Assembly (NCBI GenBank): GCA_963731615.1
Contig: CAVSWD010000001.1
Span: 372,001 to 436,000 of the forward strand
Origin: Gaiellasilicea sp963731615
Lineage (GTDB): Bacteria; Actinomycetota; Thermoleophilia; Gaiellales; Gaiellaceae
Reading direction: 5' to 3'
Length of the DNA stretch: 64,000 bases
The position numbers were made by a program, and so were the translations under genes. Below, one piece after another: positions 1 through 8,841 of the stretch. Position 1 is the stretch's first letter; every line of letters begins with the position of its first letter. A model generated the notes under the pieces. That model ran no database searches and was not told where the DNA came from. It saw only the letters and a list, made by a program, of their open reading frames with translations.

Positions 1-610
1 CGGTGATCTGACGCAGCGGCCGCACGTCGACGCCGGGCGCGTGCATGTCCACCAGCAGGTACGTCAGGCCCGCGTGGCGCTCGCTGTCGGGATCACTGCG
101 GGTGACGAGGATGCACCAGTCGGCGATGTGCGCGAACGATGACCAAACCTTCTGGCCGCTGACGACGAAATGATCGCCCTCGAGCGCCAGACGGGCGGTC
201 GTGCGCACGGCAGACAGGTCGGAGCCTGCATCCGGCTCGGAGAAGCCCTGGCACCAGATCTCCTCGGTCGAGAGGATCTTCTCGAGATGCTTCTCCTTCT
301 GGGCCTCGGTGCCGTGGGCGATGATCGTCGGCCCGGCCATTCCGAGCCCGATCACGCCGAGATGCGGAGGCGCCTCGGCCCGCGCCATCTCTTCGAGGAA
401 GATCGCCTGATGGCTGTACGGCGCGCCGGCGCCGCCGAACTCCTTCGGCCAGGTCAGCCCGGCGTAACCCGCCTCGTGCAGCTTCCGGCTCCAGTCGCGG
501 CCGGCCTCCTCGAAGCGGCCGCGCCGGATCTCGTCGGTCAGGTTCGTCTCGACCCATCCGCGCAGCTCCGCGCGGAAGGCTGCCTCCTCTGGCGTGTCGC
601 GGAGATCCAC
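1..610 (-). CDS. acyl-CoA dehydrogenase, partial (C-terminus beyond left edge)
   Basis: FAD-dependent oxidation of an acyl-CoA to the enoyl-CoA. The first 203 residues are present and the gene runs off the left edge. I chose the GTG at 608-610, which follows the neighbouring oxidase stop by 9 bases. Visible are an N-terminal helical domain (PEEAAFRAELRGWVETNL), the catalytic-domain entry LTWPKEFGGAGAP, and the flavin/substrate loop QGFSEPDAGSDLSAVRT followed by the beta-domain VVSGQKVWSSFAHIADW. It is the third gene of a minus-strand set (methyltransferase, hydroxy-acid oxidase, this). Substrate chain length cannot be read from the fragment. The family is certain, the substrate unknown. Confidence 0.9.
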   Translation of the reverse strand, partial: MDLRDTPEEAAFRAELRGWVETNLTDEIRRGRFEEAGRDWSRKLHEAGYAGLTWPKEFGGAGAPYSHQAIFLEEMARAEAPPHLGVIGLGMAGPTIIAHGTEAQKEKHLEKILSTEEIWCQGFSEPDAGSDLSAVRTTARLALEGDHFVVSGQKVWSSFAHIADWCILVTRSDPDSERHAGLTYLLVDMHAPGVDVRPLRQIT

Positions 611-619
611 GGCCTGACT

Positions 620-1774
620 CTAGTCTCTCGCGGAGGTGACCATCGAGGCGTCGACGTCGCGGACTGAGCACACGCCGGCGAGGGCCATCGTCAGGTCGAG
701 CTCTGCGGCGAGCTGCCGGATGACGGCCTCGACACCTGCGGCCCCGCCGACGGCGAGCCCGTACGCGTAGAGGCGGCCGAGCAGGACGGCGTCCGCCCCG
801 AGCGCGAGCGCCTTGACGACGTCCGAGCCGCGTCGGATCCCGCCGTCCATCAGCACCGTCGCGTCCGGACCGACCGCGGCGCGCACCTCGACGAGCGCGT
901 CGAGGGAGGCGACCGCGCCGTCGACCTGGCGGCCGCCGTGGTTGGAGACGACGATCCCGTCGACGCCGTGCACGAGTGCGAGCCGTGCGTCCTCGGCGGT
1001 GAGCACACCCTTGACGAGCACCGGCAGCTCGGTGCGCTCGCGCAGCCACGCGAGGTCGCTCCAGCGGAGGCCGAGGTTCGGGAACGCGGCGAGCGCCATC
1101 AGCGACGCCGTCTGCAGGTCGTCCTCCGGTGGCGCGTCCAGCCGTTCCCTGAAGAGCGGGTCGCTGAAGAACTGGGCGAGACCCTCTCCCTGCAGGAACG
1201 GGAGGTAACCGTTGCGGAGGTCGCGGTCACGCCAGCCGAGGGTGAGCGTGTCGAGCGTGACGACGATCGCGCCGTAGCCCGCTGCGGCGGCGCGATCGAC
1301 GAGGCTGCCGGCGAGCTCGCGGTCGCCCCACCAGTAGAGCTGGAACCACCGCTGCGCGTCCCCCAGCTCGGCTGCGACGTCCTCGAGCGGCGTCGAGGCG
1401 GCGCTCGAGAGGATCATCGGCACGCCGGTCGCCTTCGACGCGCGGGCGACCCCGAGCTCGGCCTCCGCGTGGAGGATCGAGAGCACGCCGACGGGTGCGA
1501 GCAGGAAAGGAGCCGGTGAGCGGAGCCCGAGCACGTCGACGGACAGGTCGCGCTCCGCAGTGCCGACGAGCATCCGGGGACGGAGTCGACGCCGCTCGAA
1601 GGCCTCTCGGTTCGCCCGCACGGTCGCTTCCGAGCCGGCGCCGCCCGCGACGTAGTCGAACGGGCCCTGCTCGAGCGTCTCGCGCGCCTTCGCCTCCCAG
1701 TCCTCGGGCGAGACCGGCCATTCCGCTCCGCCGAGATAGATCGCGTTCTGGACCTGGCTGCCGGGCTCCAACAC
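620..1774 (-). CDS. FMN-dependent alpha-hydroxy-acid oxidase / lactate 2-monooxygenase-like
   Basis: 384-residue TIM-barrel flavoenzyme of the glycolate oxidase / L-lactate dehydrogenase family, which oxidises L-2-hydroxy acids. The active-site block SNHGGRQVDG is present (His279 as base, Arg282 for the carboxylate), with LVKG (Lys255) and the FMN phosphate site DGGIRRGSDVVKALALGADAV. The N-terminal PFDYVAGGAGSEATVRAN is typical of the family. Length and the LYWWGDRELAG segment resemble actinobacterial lactate 2-monooxygenases, but oxidase, monooxygenase and dehydrogenase cannot be separated here. Start is GTG at 1772-1774. A TAGAGT hexamer lies 10 bases upstream and overlaps the preceding gene's stop, so the gene may have its own promoter. 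It is followed by an acyl-CoA dehydrogenase 9 bases away. Confidence 0.88.
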   Translation of the reverse strand: MLEPGSQVQNAIYLGGAEWPVSPEDWEAKARETLEQGPFDYVAGGAGSEATVRANREAFERRRLRPRMLVGTAERDLSVDVLGLRSPAPFLLAPVGVLSILHAEAELGVARASKATGVPMILSSAASTPLEDVAAELGDAQRWFQLYWWGDRELAGSLVDRAAAAGYGAIVVTLDTLTLGWRDRDLRNGYLPFLQGEGLAQFFSDPLFRERLDAPPEDDLQTASLMALAAFPNLGLRWSDLAWLRERTELPVLVKGVLTAEDARLALVHGVDGIVVSNHGGRQVDGAVASLDALVEVRAAVGPDATVLMDGGIRRGSDVVKALALGADAVLLGRLYAYGLAVGGAAGVEAVIRQLAAELDLTMALAGVCSVRDVDASMVTSARD

Positions 1775-1787
1775 GGAGAGAGCGACT

Positions 1788-2557
1788 CTAGACCGTGAGC
1801 GGCCGGGCGCGCAGAGCGGCGGAGCGGCCGCGGATGCCTGCGCGGTGCAGAAAGCTGCTTCGGAGCCCGAGAACGCCTGGGCCGATCGCCGGGCCTGGGC
1901 GGTCGCGCAAGATGGACGTCGTCTCCTCGACGACCCAGCCGCTGAGCTCGAGCGCCTTCCGCAGGCCGCGGCGGTTGAAGACGAACCATTCGCTGCCGTC
2001 TCGCCGCGCGTCGAGCCGGGCGAGCGGGGAGGGGACGAGCTCGAGCGGCAGACTCACGGTGTCGAGCAGGATCAGGGACCGCCGGCAGACGCGTCGCAGG
2101 GCTTCGAGGCCGCCGATCGGATCGCGCAGCATCTGCAACACGTAGCCCATCACGATCAGGTCGAACTCGCCGGTCTCGGCCGGGTCGAGGTCGTAGACGC
2201 TGAGATCGAGCAGTTCCGCCCGCGAGCCCATCAGCTCGGCTGCGAGCGCGAAGTTTTGCTCCGAGTCGCGCCGGCCCTGCCGCTCCCGCAGCCGGTCTGC
2301 CGCGAACCTGTCGAGCCGCGAAGGATCGAGGACGTCGGTCGCGACCACCTCGCGCCGCGCCGCGCCGCTCGAGCTCGAATGCCCAGATAGCCGTCCATCG
2401 TCCCGACGTCGAGACAGCGCATCCCGGCGAGCGAGCGCGGCCACGGCATCCGCTCGGCAGTCGGGCGGAGATCCCAGCCTCCGGGCGTCACGACCCCCGG
2501 CGCGATCTCGATCGTGTGCCACCAGTCGAGCTGGGCGATTCGCTCCTGGGGCTTCAC
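1788..2557 (-). pseudogene. class I SAM methyltransferase, frameshifted
   Basis: A small-molecule or tRNA-type methyltransferase split over two reading frames. From the GTG at 2555-2557 the first frame reads MKPQERIAQLDWWHTIEIAPG and the SAM motif CLDVGTMDGYLG. The second frame, open from about 2385 to the stop at 1788, continues with VVATDVLDPSRLDRF, then MGYVLQMLRDPIGGLEALRR and SEWFVFNRRGLRKALELSGW. The switch lies at about 2360-2385. The QLDWWHTIEIAPGVVTPGG start resembles the DUF1698 / tRNA-cmo5U-methyltransferase-like group, but I would not name a substrate. Both halves are well conserved in style, so an assembly indel is more likely than decay. A TAGGAT hexamer ends 6 bases before the GTG, which suggests a leaderless transcript. 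Confidence 0.7.
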
Positions 2558-2563
2558 CCCCGG

Positions 2564-2581
2564 ATCCTACGGCGGTAGGGT
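2564..2581. promoter_or_regulatory. divergent pair of -10-like hexamers (leaderless promoters)
   Basis: Only 30 bases separate two divergent start codons. On the minus strand TAGGAT (2569 to 2564) ends 6 bases before the GTG at 2557. On the plus strand TAGGGT (2576-2581) ends 6 bases before the ATG at 2588. There is no Shine-Dalgarno on either side. The spacing fits transcription starting at or next to the start codon in both directions. No convincing -35 element is seen. Confidence 0.5.
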
Positions 2582-2587
2582 CGGAGC

Positions 2588-3794
2588 ATGACCGAGCTGG
2601 CCGCTGCACCAGACGTCGCCGCCCGCCGCGCGGAGGTACGCGCGTTCATGGAGGAGCACGTCTACCCGAACGAGGCGGCGCTCGGCGCGTGAGGACGATG
2701 CTGCCGACCTCCTGATCGCCGAGCTGCGCGCGAAGGCGAAGGCCGCCGGACTCTGGGCGCCGCACCTGCCGCACGAGGCGGGCGGCAGCGGCTCGGGGTT
2801 CCTCGAGTACGCGCTCCTGAACGAGGAGATCGGTCGCAGCATGTGGGCGCAGCTCGTCTTCAACTGCCAGGCGCCCGACGCGGGCAACGGCGAGATCCTG
2901 CACCTGTTCGGCACCGACGAGCAGAAGGAGCAGTTCCTGAAGCCGCTCGTCGAGGGGACGGCGCGCTCGTTCTTCTCGATGACGGAGCCCGAGGTCTCGG
3001 GGGCCGACCCGACCGCCCTGCGCACGACCGCGGTGCTCGACGGCGACGAGTGGGTGATCAACGGCCACAAGTGGTTCTCGTCGTCGGCCGAGGGGGCCAC
3101 CTTCGGGATCGTGATGGCCGTGACCGACCCCGACGCGCCGCCGCATCGCCGCATGAGCCAGATCCTCGTTCCGGCCGACACACCCGGGTACGAGCTGATC
3201 CGGCCGATTCCGGTGCTCGGGCACGCCGGCCGCGGCTGGTCGACCCACTGCGAGGTGCGCTACACCGATGTCCGGGTACCGCGCGACAACGTTCTCGGGG
3301 AGCCCGGCGACGGCTTCCGGATCGCGCAGAAGCGGCTCGGGCCGGGGCGGATCCACCACGTCATGCGCTGGCTCGGCCAGATGCAGCGCGCCTTCGAGCT
3401 GATGTGCCGTTACGCCCTCGAGCGGGAGGTCGGCGGCGTGCCGCTCGCCGAGAAGCAGACGATCCAGAACTGGATCGCCGACTCGGCCGCCGAGATCCAG
3501 GCCTGCCGCCTGATGACGCTCGACGCGGCGGGCAAGCTCGACGAGGGCGACGAGGCGCGCGTCGAGGTCTCGCTGATCAAGTTCTACGCCGCCCGGGTGC
3601 TGAACGACGTGATCGACCGCGCGATCCAGACCCACGGCGCCCGTGGCCTGACCGACGAGACGCCGCTCGGGTTCATGGCGCAGCAGGCGCGCGCGGCCCG
3701 GATCTACGACGGCCCGGACGAGGTGCACCGAATGGTCGTCAGCCGCCGGATCCTGAAGGAGTTCGCGGACGGCGGCACGTACACGTTCGACTAG
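2588..3794 (+). CDS. acyl-CoA dehydrogenase (ACAD10/11-like), one frameshift
   Basis: FAD acyl-CoA dehydrogenase of about 400 residues. The ATG at 2588 gives MTELAAAPDVAARRAEVRAF and reads 34 codons before a stop caused by one extra base near 2692. The next frame continues without break from EDDAADLLIAELRAKAKAAG to the end. Motifs are FFSMTEPEVSGADPTALRT (flavin/substrate loop), WVINGHKWFSSSA, and the C-terminal IQTHGARGLTDETPLG with IYDGPDEVHRMVVSRRILKEF. The last of these is typical of the ACAD10/ACAD11 branch that takes long or branched acyl-CoAs. Transcription is divergent from the methyltransferase. It ends in a CTAG shared with the selenoprotein gene on the other strand. The frameshift is probably a sequence error. 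Confidence 0.85.
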
Positions 3795-4393
3795 CCGAGC
3801 TCGACCCTGATTGCGTGCGCCAGCTCCTCCGGCTTGAAGCCGTCCGGGCCGACCTCGCCCTGGAAGGCGACGCTCCCGTCACGGCCGATCAGATAGAGCC
3901 GGTCGGGCCAACCGCCGTACGCGGAGGCGACCGCGTCGTCGACGTCGTCGAGCAGAGTCGGGATCCGCGTCCGGAGCCGCAGCGCGCAGGCGTCGGCCGC
4001 CGCCGCCCGCTCCTCGAGCGAGACCGGATCGACGAGCGCGATCTCCTCACGGCGGTTGTCGGCGAGCACCCAGCCGTCCTCGGGGTGTGCCTCCCGGATG
4101 TAGACGATGAAGAACGCGACGTCGTCGCCGTGGCGGTCGTAGAGATCCTCCAGCTCGCCCAACTGGCGGCGGAAGGGCGGTCAGGTATAGGAGCCGAAGA
4201 CGAGCGCGACCGGACGCTCGCCGGCGAAGTCTGCGAGGCGCACGCGCTCGCCGCCCTCGAGCAGCGGCAGGTCGAACGGGAAGGCGGGATCGCCCGGCGC
4301 GAGCTCCGGCGTCATCAGCTGCCCGTAGAACGGCGACGACATCACGTCGCCGAGCGTCAGCGGCGAGTCGGCCGGCGTCTCCGGCGCGCCCAT
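3791..4393 (-). CDS. iodothyronine deiodinase-like selenoprotein (in-frame UGA at 4181-4183)
   Basis: Thioredoxin-fold protein of the iodothyronine deiodinase (DIO) family, 200 residues if the UGA codon 71 is read as selenocysteine. The ATG at 4391-4393 leads to GERPVALVFGSYT, then UGA, then PPFRRQLGELEDLYDRHGDD in the same frame. In vertebrate deiodinases the active site is a similar SCT-U-P motif, so the UGA sits exactly at the catalytic position. Downstream homology holds: FFIVYIREAHPEDGW and YGGWPDRLYLIGRDGSVAFQ are DIO hallmarks. A hairpin 16 bases after the UGA fits a bacterial SECIS. Bacterial members are thought to be peroxiredoxin- or reductase-like; iodothyronine is unlikely as substrate. 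It follows the desaturase by 4 bases, apparently in one operon. Alternatives (a Cys codon misread, or a real stop) seem less likely. Confidence 0.82.
4146..4183 (-). promoter_or_regulatory. candidate bacterial SECIS element after the UGA
   Basis: On the minus strand the UGA (4183-4181) is followed after 16 bases by a hairpin. The upper stem is CGCC (4168-4165) with GGCG (4159-4156), closing a five-base loop AGTTG (4164-4160). A small internal loop follows, then the lower stem CTTCC (4175-4171) with GGAGG (4151-4147), including one G-U pair. Known bacterial SECIS elements place a small G-containing apical loop roughly 16-37 bases after the UGA, which this satisfies. Folding energy was not computed. 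Confidence 0.6.
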
Positions 4394-4397
4394 CGGC

Positions 4398-5340
4398 CTA
4401 CGAGAGGACTTCGCGGCGGCGCTGCTGCATCTCGGCCGTCGGCACGTTGACCTTCCAGACGAGGCCGAGGCGGCGGAGCAATCTGATCACGAGCCCGCCG
4501 ATGTCGAGCTCCCAGGGCTTGAGGCCGTGGAACGCGGACGACGGGAACGCATGGTGGTTGTGATGCCAGGACTCGCCGAACGAGATCCAGGAGAGCCACC
4601 AGACGTTGCGCGACTCGTCCTTGACCCGGAAACGGCGCGAGCCGACGAAATGGCAGACCGAGTTGACCGACCATGTGATGTGATGGAGCAGGAAGATCCG
4701 GATCAGGCCGCCCCAGAACATCGCCTGGAGGCCTGCGCCGAGTGTGCCGCCCCAGATCCAACCGGCGATGAACGGCAAGATCAGCGAGACCGCCACCCAC
4801 GCCGGGAACCAGCGTGAGATGAAGACCATGCCCCGGTCGGCGAGCAGGTCCTTGGCGTACTTCGTCCACTCGGCCCGGCCGACGGTCCGGAAGAGCCAGC
4901 CGATGTGCGCGTGCCAGAGGCCCGCGATCTTGCCGCGGAGGCCAGGGCCGAAGCCGGCGTGCGGCGAGTGCGGATCGCCTTCGCGGTCGGCGAAGCTGTG
5001 GTGCTTGCGGTGATCGGAGACCCAGCGGATCACGGGGCCTTGCACCGCCATCGAGCCGAGGACGGCGAGGCCGTAGCGAATCGTCCTGTACGTCTCGTAC
5101 GAGCGGTGCGTGAAGAGGCGGTGGAAGCCGATCGAGATCCCGAGCGTCGTCAGGGCATAGAACGACCGCGAAGATGACCAGGTCGCGCCAGGTCACCCAG
5201 CTGCCCCAGAAGAAGAAGATCGACGCGAGGAAGGCGACGAACGGGATCGTGACCCCGATCAGGTTCGTGACCTTCTGCCCGCGGCTCATGTGCGCCTCGT
5301 CGACGGGTTCGGTCGGGGCTACGGTCGCGGCTTCACTCAC
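4398..5340 (-). CDS. membrane fatty-acid desaturase (delta-9 type), one frameshift
   Basis: Acyl desaturase with a di-iron centre in the membrane. The three histidine boxes are visible: HRLFTH, HRKHH and HHNHH. The GTG at 5338-5340 starts VSEAATVAPTEPVDEAHMSRG, followed by two hydrophobic stretches (TNLIGVTIPFVAFLASIFFF and the next helix). Near 5161 one extra base shifts the frame just before YALTTLGISIGFHRLFTH. From there it is continuous to the TAG at 4398. Corrected length is about 313 residues, usual for bacterial acyl-lipid or acyl-CoA delta-9 desaturases. The selenoprotein gene begins 4 bases downstream, so the two are probably co-transcribed. The electron donor is not in the window. 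Confidence 0.85.
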
Positions 5341-5401
5341 GCGAGGCAGAGTAGCGTTCTTTTGCCGCCGCCCCGCCGACCCGAATAAGCTCCACCGGCC
5401 G

Positions 5402-6157
5402 ATGGCCCTGCTCTCGCTGCGGAACGTCACCCGTCGCTTCGGCGGGATCGTCGCCCTCGACGGCGTCTCGTTCGACGTCGGCGAGGGCCAGATCGTCGGG
5501 CTGATCGGGCCGAACGGCGCCGGCAAGACGACGGCGTTCAACGTGATCACGCGCCTCTACCGGCCGAACGAGGGCGAGGTCGAGTTCGCGGGCCAGAGCC
5601 TGCTGAAGACGCCTGTGCACGGCATCGTCCGGCTCGGGATCGCTCGCACCTTCCAGAACGTCGAGTTGTTCAAGTCGATGAGCGTGCTCGAAAACGTGCT
5701 CGTCGGCGCCCACACGCGCGGCCGCCGGGTCGTGGACGATGCGCTCGAGGCACTCGACTACGTCGGGCTCGGGCCGATCGGCGGGAGGCCGGTGGCCGGG
5801 TTGCCCTTCGGCACGCTCAAGCGCGTCGAGCTGGCGCGGGCGCTCGTGTCGCAGCCGAAGCTGCTGCTGCTCGACGAGCCCGCCGGCGGCCTCAACCACG
5901 AGGAGGTGGCGGAGCTCGGGCGCTTCATCCAGAAGATCCGCGACGACCGGAAGCTGACCGTGCTCCTCGTCGAGCACCACATGAACCTCGTCATGGGCAT
6001 TTCCGACCACGTCCACGTGATGAACTTCGGCAAGACGATCGCCGACGGCGTGCCCGCCGACGTACGAGCGAACCCGGCCGTGATCGAGGCCTATCTCGGC
6101 ACCGACGAGCAGCCTGCGAAGAAGCCCCAGCCGGAGGACACCAATGGCGCTGCTTGA
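5402..6157 (+). CDS. livG: branched-chain amino-acid type ABC transporter, ATPase LivG (operon 1)
   Basis: 251-residue cytoplasmic ATPase that drives import through LivH/LivM. Walker A GPNGAGKTT is at residues 36-44, the Q-loop segment is FQNVELFKSMSVLENVLVGAH, the degenerate LivG-type signature is LPFGTLKRVELARALV, and Walker B is LLLLDEPAGGL. The long C-terminal switch region VLLVEHHMNLVMGISDHVHV and the ending PAVIEAYLG are family hallmarks. I chose the ATG at 5402; a TAAGCT hexamer ends 10 bases before it. First gene of livGFHMK, divergent from the desaturase. The livF start overlaps its last 14 bases. Substrate may be branched-chain amino acids, but the family also imports amides, urea and aromatics. 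Confidence 0.92.
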   Translation: MALLSLRNVTRRFGGIVALDGVSFDVGEGQIVGLIGPNGAGKTTAFNVITRLYRPNEGEVEFAGQSLLKTPVHGIVRLGIARTFQNVELFKSMSVLENVLVGAHTRGRRVVDDALEALDYVGLGPIGGRPVAGLPFGTLKRVELARALVSQPKLLLLDEPAGGLNHEEVAELGRFIQKIRDDRKLTVLLVEHHMNLVMGISDHVHVMNFGKTIADGVPADVRANPAVIEAYLGTDEQPAKKPQPEDTNGAA

Positions 6158-6848
6158 GCTGCGCGACGTCGAGGCGCGCTACGGGCAGGTGCGCGCGCTC
6201 GACGGGGTCTCGCTCGCCGTCGACGAGGGTCAGATCGTCGCGGTGCTGGGCGCGAACGGGGCCGGCAAGACGACGACACTGCGCGCGATCTCCGGCACCG
6301 TCCGCCGCGGCGGCACGATCAGCTTCGACGGCTCGCCGCTCGGCCGCCGGGGCCCGGAAGCGGTCGCCAAGCTCGGCGTCGCACACGTGCCCGAGGGCCG
6401 CGGCACCTTCTCGGAGCTCTCGGTCGAGGAGAACCTGCGGCTCGGCGCCTACACGCGGCGCGGCTCGCTCGACGGCGAGATCGAGCGGATGAGCGGTTAC
6501 TTCCCCTGGATCGGCCAGCGGCTCGATCAGGATGCCGGCACACTCTCCGGCGGCGAGCAGCAGATGCTGGCGCTCGCGCGCGCACTGATGAGCCGGCCGC
6601 GCCTGCTGCTGCTCGACGAGCCGTCGCTCGGGCTCGCGCCCCTGGTCACGCGTGAGATCTTCCGGATCGTGCGCGAGCTGAACGAGCAGGAGGGCTTGAC
6701 CGTGCTGGTCGTCGAGCAGAACGCCGCGATCGCGCTCGAGGTGGCGTCGCACGCCTACGTGCTCGAGGTCGGCAAGGTGGCAGTGTCCGGGACGAGCGAG
6801 GAGCTCGCCCGCGACGAATCCGTCCGGAAGTCGTACCTGGGGTACTGA
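6144..6848 (+). CDS. livF: ABC transporter ATPase LivF (operon 1)
   Basis: Second ATPase of the importer, 234 residues. It has Walker A GANGAGKTT near residue 37, the signature LSGGEQQMLALARAL, Walker B LLLLDEPSLGLAPL and an H-loop region VLVVEQNAAIALEVASHAYV, all standard for LivF. The ATG lies inside the end of livG (14-base overlap), and its TGA shares the ATGA overlap with livH, so translation is coupled through the operon. LivF and LivG form the heterodimeric ATPase pair under the LivHM membrane channel. Confidence 0.92.
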   Translation: MALLELRDVEARYGQVRALDGVSLAVDEGQIVAVLGANGAGKTTTLRAISGTVRRGGTISFDGSPLGRRGPEAVAKLGVAHVPEGRGTFSELSVEENLRLGAYTRRGSLDGEIERMSGYFPWIGQRLDQDAGTLSGGEQQMLALARALMSRPRLLLLDEPSLGLAPLVTREIFRIVRELNEQEGLTVLVVEQNAAIALEVASHAYVLEVGKVAVSGTSEELARDESVRKSYLGY

Positions 6849-7732
6849 TGTCCGACTTCTTCCAGCAGGTCGTTGCGGGGCTCGGGTCGGGCGCGATCTA
6901 CGCCTCGCTCGCGCTCGCGTTGGTGCTGATTCACCGCGCCACCGGGGTGATCAACTTCGCCCAGGGCGAGATGGCGATGTTCACGACGTTCATTGCGTGG
7001 GCGCTGTGGGCCAACCACAGCTGGCCGTTCGAGCTCGCGTTCGCCGGCACGCTCGTGCTCGCGTTCCTGCTCGGCGTCGGCGTCCACACACTCGTCATCC
7101 GTCCCGTCGAGCGCGGGCCTGTGCTCACGGTCGTGATCATGACGATCGGCCTCGTCCTGACGTTCAACGGCCTCGCCAGCCTGATCTGGGGGGCGGAGGT
7201 GCGGGCATTCCCGAGCCTGTTCCCGAACGAGACCTGGCAGGTCGGCGGCGTCTCGATCTCGCAGCAGGACGTCGGCACGGTCGCGATCGTGCTCGTGCTC
7301 GTGGCGCTTCTGTGGGCGTTCTTCCAGTACACGAAGATCGGCCTCGCGCTGCGCGCCTCGGCGCTCAATCCCGAGGCGAGCAGGCTCGTCGGCGTGCGCG
7401 TGGGCTGGATGCTCGCAATCGGCTGGGGCCTCGCCGCGATGCTCGGCGCCGTCGCCGGCATGCTCGCGGCGCCGACACTCTTCCTCGATCCGAATCTGAT
7501 GCAGGCGGTCCTGATCTACGCGTTCGCGGCGGCCGTCCTCGGTGGGATCGACTCGCCGGTCGGCGCCATCGTCGGCGGCCTGCTGCTCGGGGTCGGCCTG
7601 AACCTGATCGGCTCGTACTTCGACTTCGTCGGCGCCGACCTGCGTCTCCCGGCCGCGCTCCTGGTCATCCTCGTCGTCCTGCTCGTTCGCCCGGCCGGCC
7701 TGTTCGGCAAGACCGTCACGAGGCGCGTGTGA
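6848..7732 (+). CDS. livH: ABC transporter permease LivH (operon 1)
   Basis: 294-residue inner-membrane permease with about eight hydrophobic helices. The N-terminus VVAGLGSGAIYASLALALVL and the motif INFAQGEMAMFTTF are characteristic of LivH. The conserved loop ASALNPEASRLVGVRVGWML contacts the ATPases. The C-terminus carries VLGGIDSPVGAIVGGLLLGV and ends in an arginine-rich tail after LLVRPAGLFGK. It starts in the ATGA overlap with livF, and livM begins with GTG four bases before its stop is complete. It pairs with LivM to form the translocation pore. Confidence 0.92.
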   Translation: MSDFFQQVVAGLGSGAIYASLALALVLIHRATGVINFAQGEMAMFTTFIAWALWANHSWPFELAFAGTLVLAFLLGVGVHTLVIRPVERGPVLTVVIMTIGLVLTFNGLASLIWGAEVRAFPSLFPNETWQVGGVSISQQDVGTVAIVLVLVALLWAFFQYTKIGLALRASALNPEASRLVGVRVGWMLAIGWGLAAMLGAVAGMLAAPTLFLDPNLMQAVLIYAFAAAVLGGIDSPVGAIVGGLLLGVGLNLIGSYFDFVGADLRLPAALLVILVVLLVRPAGLFGKTVTRRV

Positions 7733-8826
7733 GAGGCCGCGACCCCGTCCACGTGCTCATCTTCGTCGCGGCGGTGGTGGCGGTCTTCCTGCTGCCGCGC
7801 TTCATCAGCGACTTCCGCGCGCAGCAGTTCGCGTACGTCGGCGTCTACCTGATCGCGCTGATCGGCCTCAACATCCTCACCGGTATCACCGGCCAGATCT
7901 CGCTCGGGCACGGGGCCTTCATGCTGATCGGCGGCTACACGACCGCGATCCTGATCTCCGACCAGCAGCTGAAAATCGGCTCGCACGTCTTCTCGAGCGA
8001 CATGTCGGATCTCTACACGATCCCGATCGCGGGCCTCGTCGCCGGGCTCGCCGGCTTCCTCTTCGGCTTCCCGGCGCTTCGCCTCACCGGTCTCTACCTC
8101 GCCCTGGCCACCTTCTCGATCGCGGTCGCCTTCCCGGCCATCGTCAAGAAGTTCGAGGAGTTCACGGGCGGCGGCGGCGGGATCAACATGTTCGGCCTCC
8201 CGGGGCTGAGAGGAGTGGTCGAGCCGGTTCGGATTCCGCTCATCGACAAGGCGCTCAGCTTCAACGAGTGGCTCTACTACCTGAGCTGGTCGCTCGCGCT
8301 CTTCATGTTCGGCGTCGCGTGGCTCCTGCTGCGCGGTCGCTTCGGCCGCGCGCTGCGGGCGGTGCGGGACAGCGAGCTCGCAGCGGCCTCGTCGGGTGTC
8401 AACCTCGCCCGCTACAAGACGCTCGCGTTCGGGATCAGCGCCTTCTACGCGGGGGTCGCCGGCTCGCTGCTCGCGATCGCGACCACGTTCGTCAACCCGG
8501 ACACGTTCCCGATCACGCTCTCGATCTTCCTGCTCGTCGGCGTCGTCGTGGGCGGCCTCGGCTCGCTCTGGCCGCTCGTCTTCGGCGCCATCTTCATCCA
8601 CTTCATGCAGATCGAATGGGCGCAGCGGATGGAGGCCGTGATCCCGGACTTCCTCCCGTTCCTGGGCGACATCGACACCGACGCGCCGGGAGCGCCCGCG
8701 GTCGCCTTCGGTGTCGTCCTGATCCTGATCATGCTCGCCTTCCCGAGCGGCGCCGGCGGCCTGTTCCGGAACCTCGGCGCGCTTACAACTCGCGGCTACC
8801 ATCGCGTGCGCCAACCGAACTCGTAA
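7729..8826 (+). CDS. livM: ABC transporter permease LivM (operon 1)
   Basis: 365-residue permease. I chose the GTG at 7729, giving MRGRDPVHVLIFVAAVVAVF, because it makes the usual GTGA overlap with livH and places the first membrane helix correctly. The LivM hallmark LNILTGITGQISLGHGAFM is followed by FGFPALRLTGLYLALATFSI and the coupling loop AVRDSELAAASSGVNLARYK. The insertion EEFTGGGGGINMFGLPG is typical. The end is hydrophilic, without a fused ATPase domain. livK follows after 15 bases. Confidence 0.92.
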   Translation: MRGRDPVHVLIFVAAVVAVFLLPRFISDFRAQQFAYVGVYLIALIGLNILTGITGQISLGHGAFMLIGGYTTAILISDQQLKIGSHVFSSDMSDLYTIPIAGLVAGLAGFLFGFPALRLTGLYLALATFSIAVAFPAIVKKFEEFTGGGGGINMFGLPGLRGVVEPVRIPLIDKALSFNEWLYYLSWSLALFMFGVAWLLLRGRFGRALRAVRDSELAAASSGVNLARYKTLAFGISAFYAGVAGSLLAIATTFVNPDTFPITLSIFLLVGVVVGGLGSLWPLVFGAIFIHFMQIEWAQRMEAVIPDFLPFLGDIDTDAPGAPAVAFGVVLILIMLAFPSGAGGLFRNLGALTTRGYHRVRQPNS

Positions 8827-8841
8827 GGAGCTCTCCGACCG

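Noticed and set aside
2690..2693. Second possible UGA-selenocysteine, in the acyl-CoA dehydrogenase
   Set aside because: Homology does not continue in the same frame after this TGA; it resumes one base later, so it is a frameshift.
4357..5550. Desaturase read as one 397-codon protein with a different C-terminus
   Set aside because: After about 5161 that frame turns into shadow sequence, while the histidine boxes lie in the neighbouring frame.
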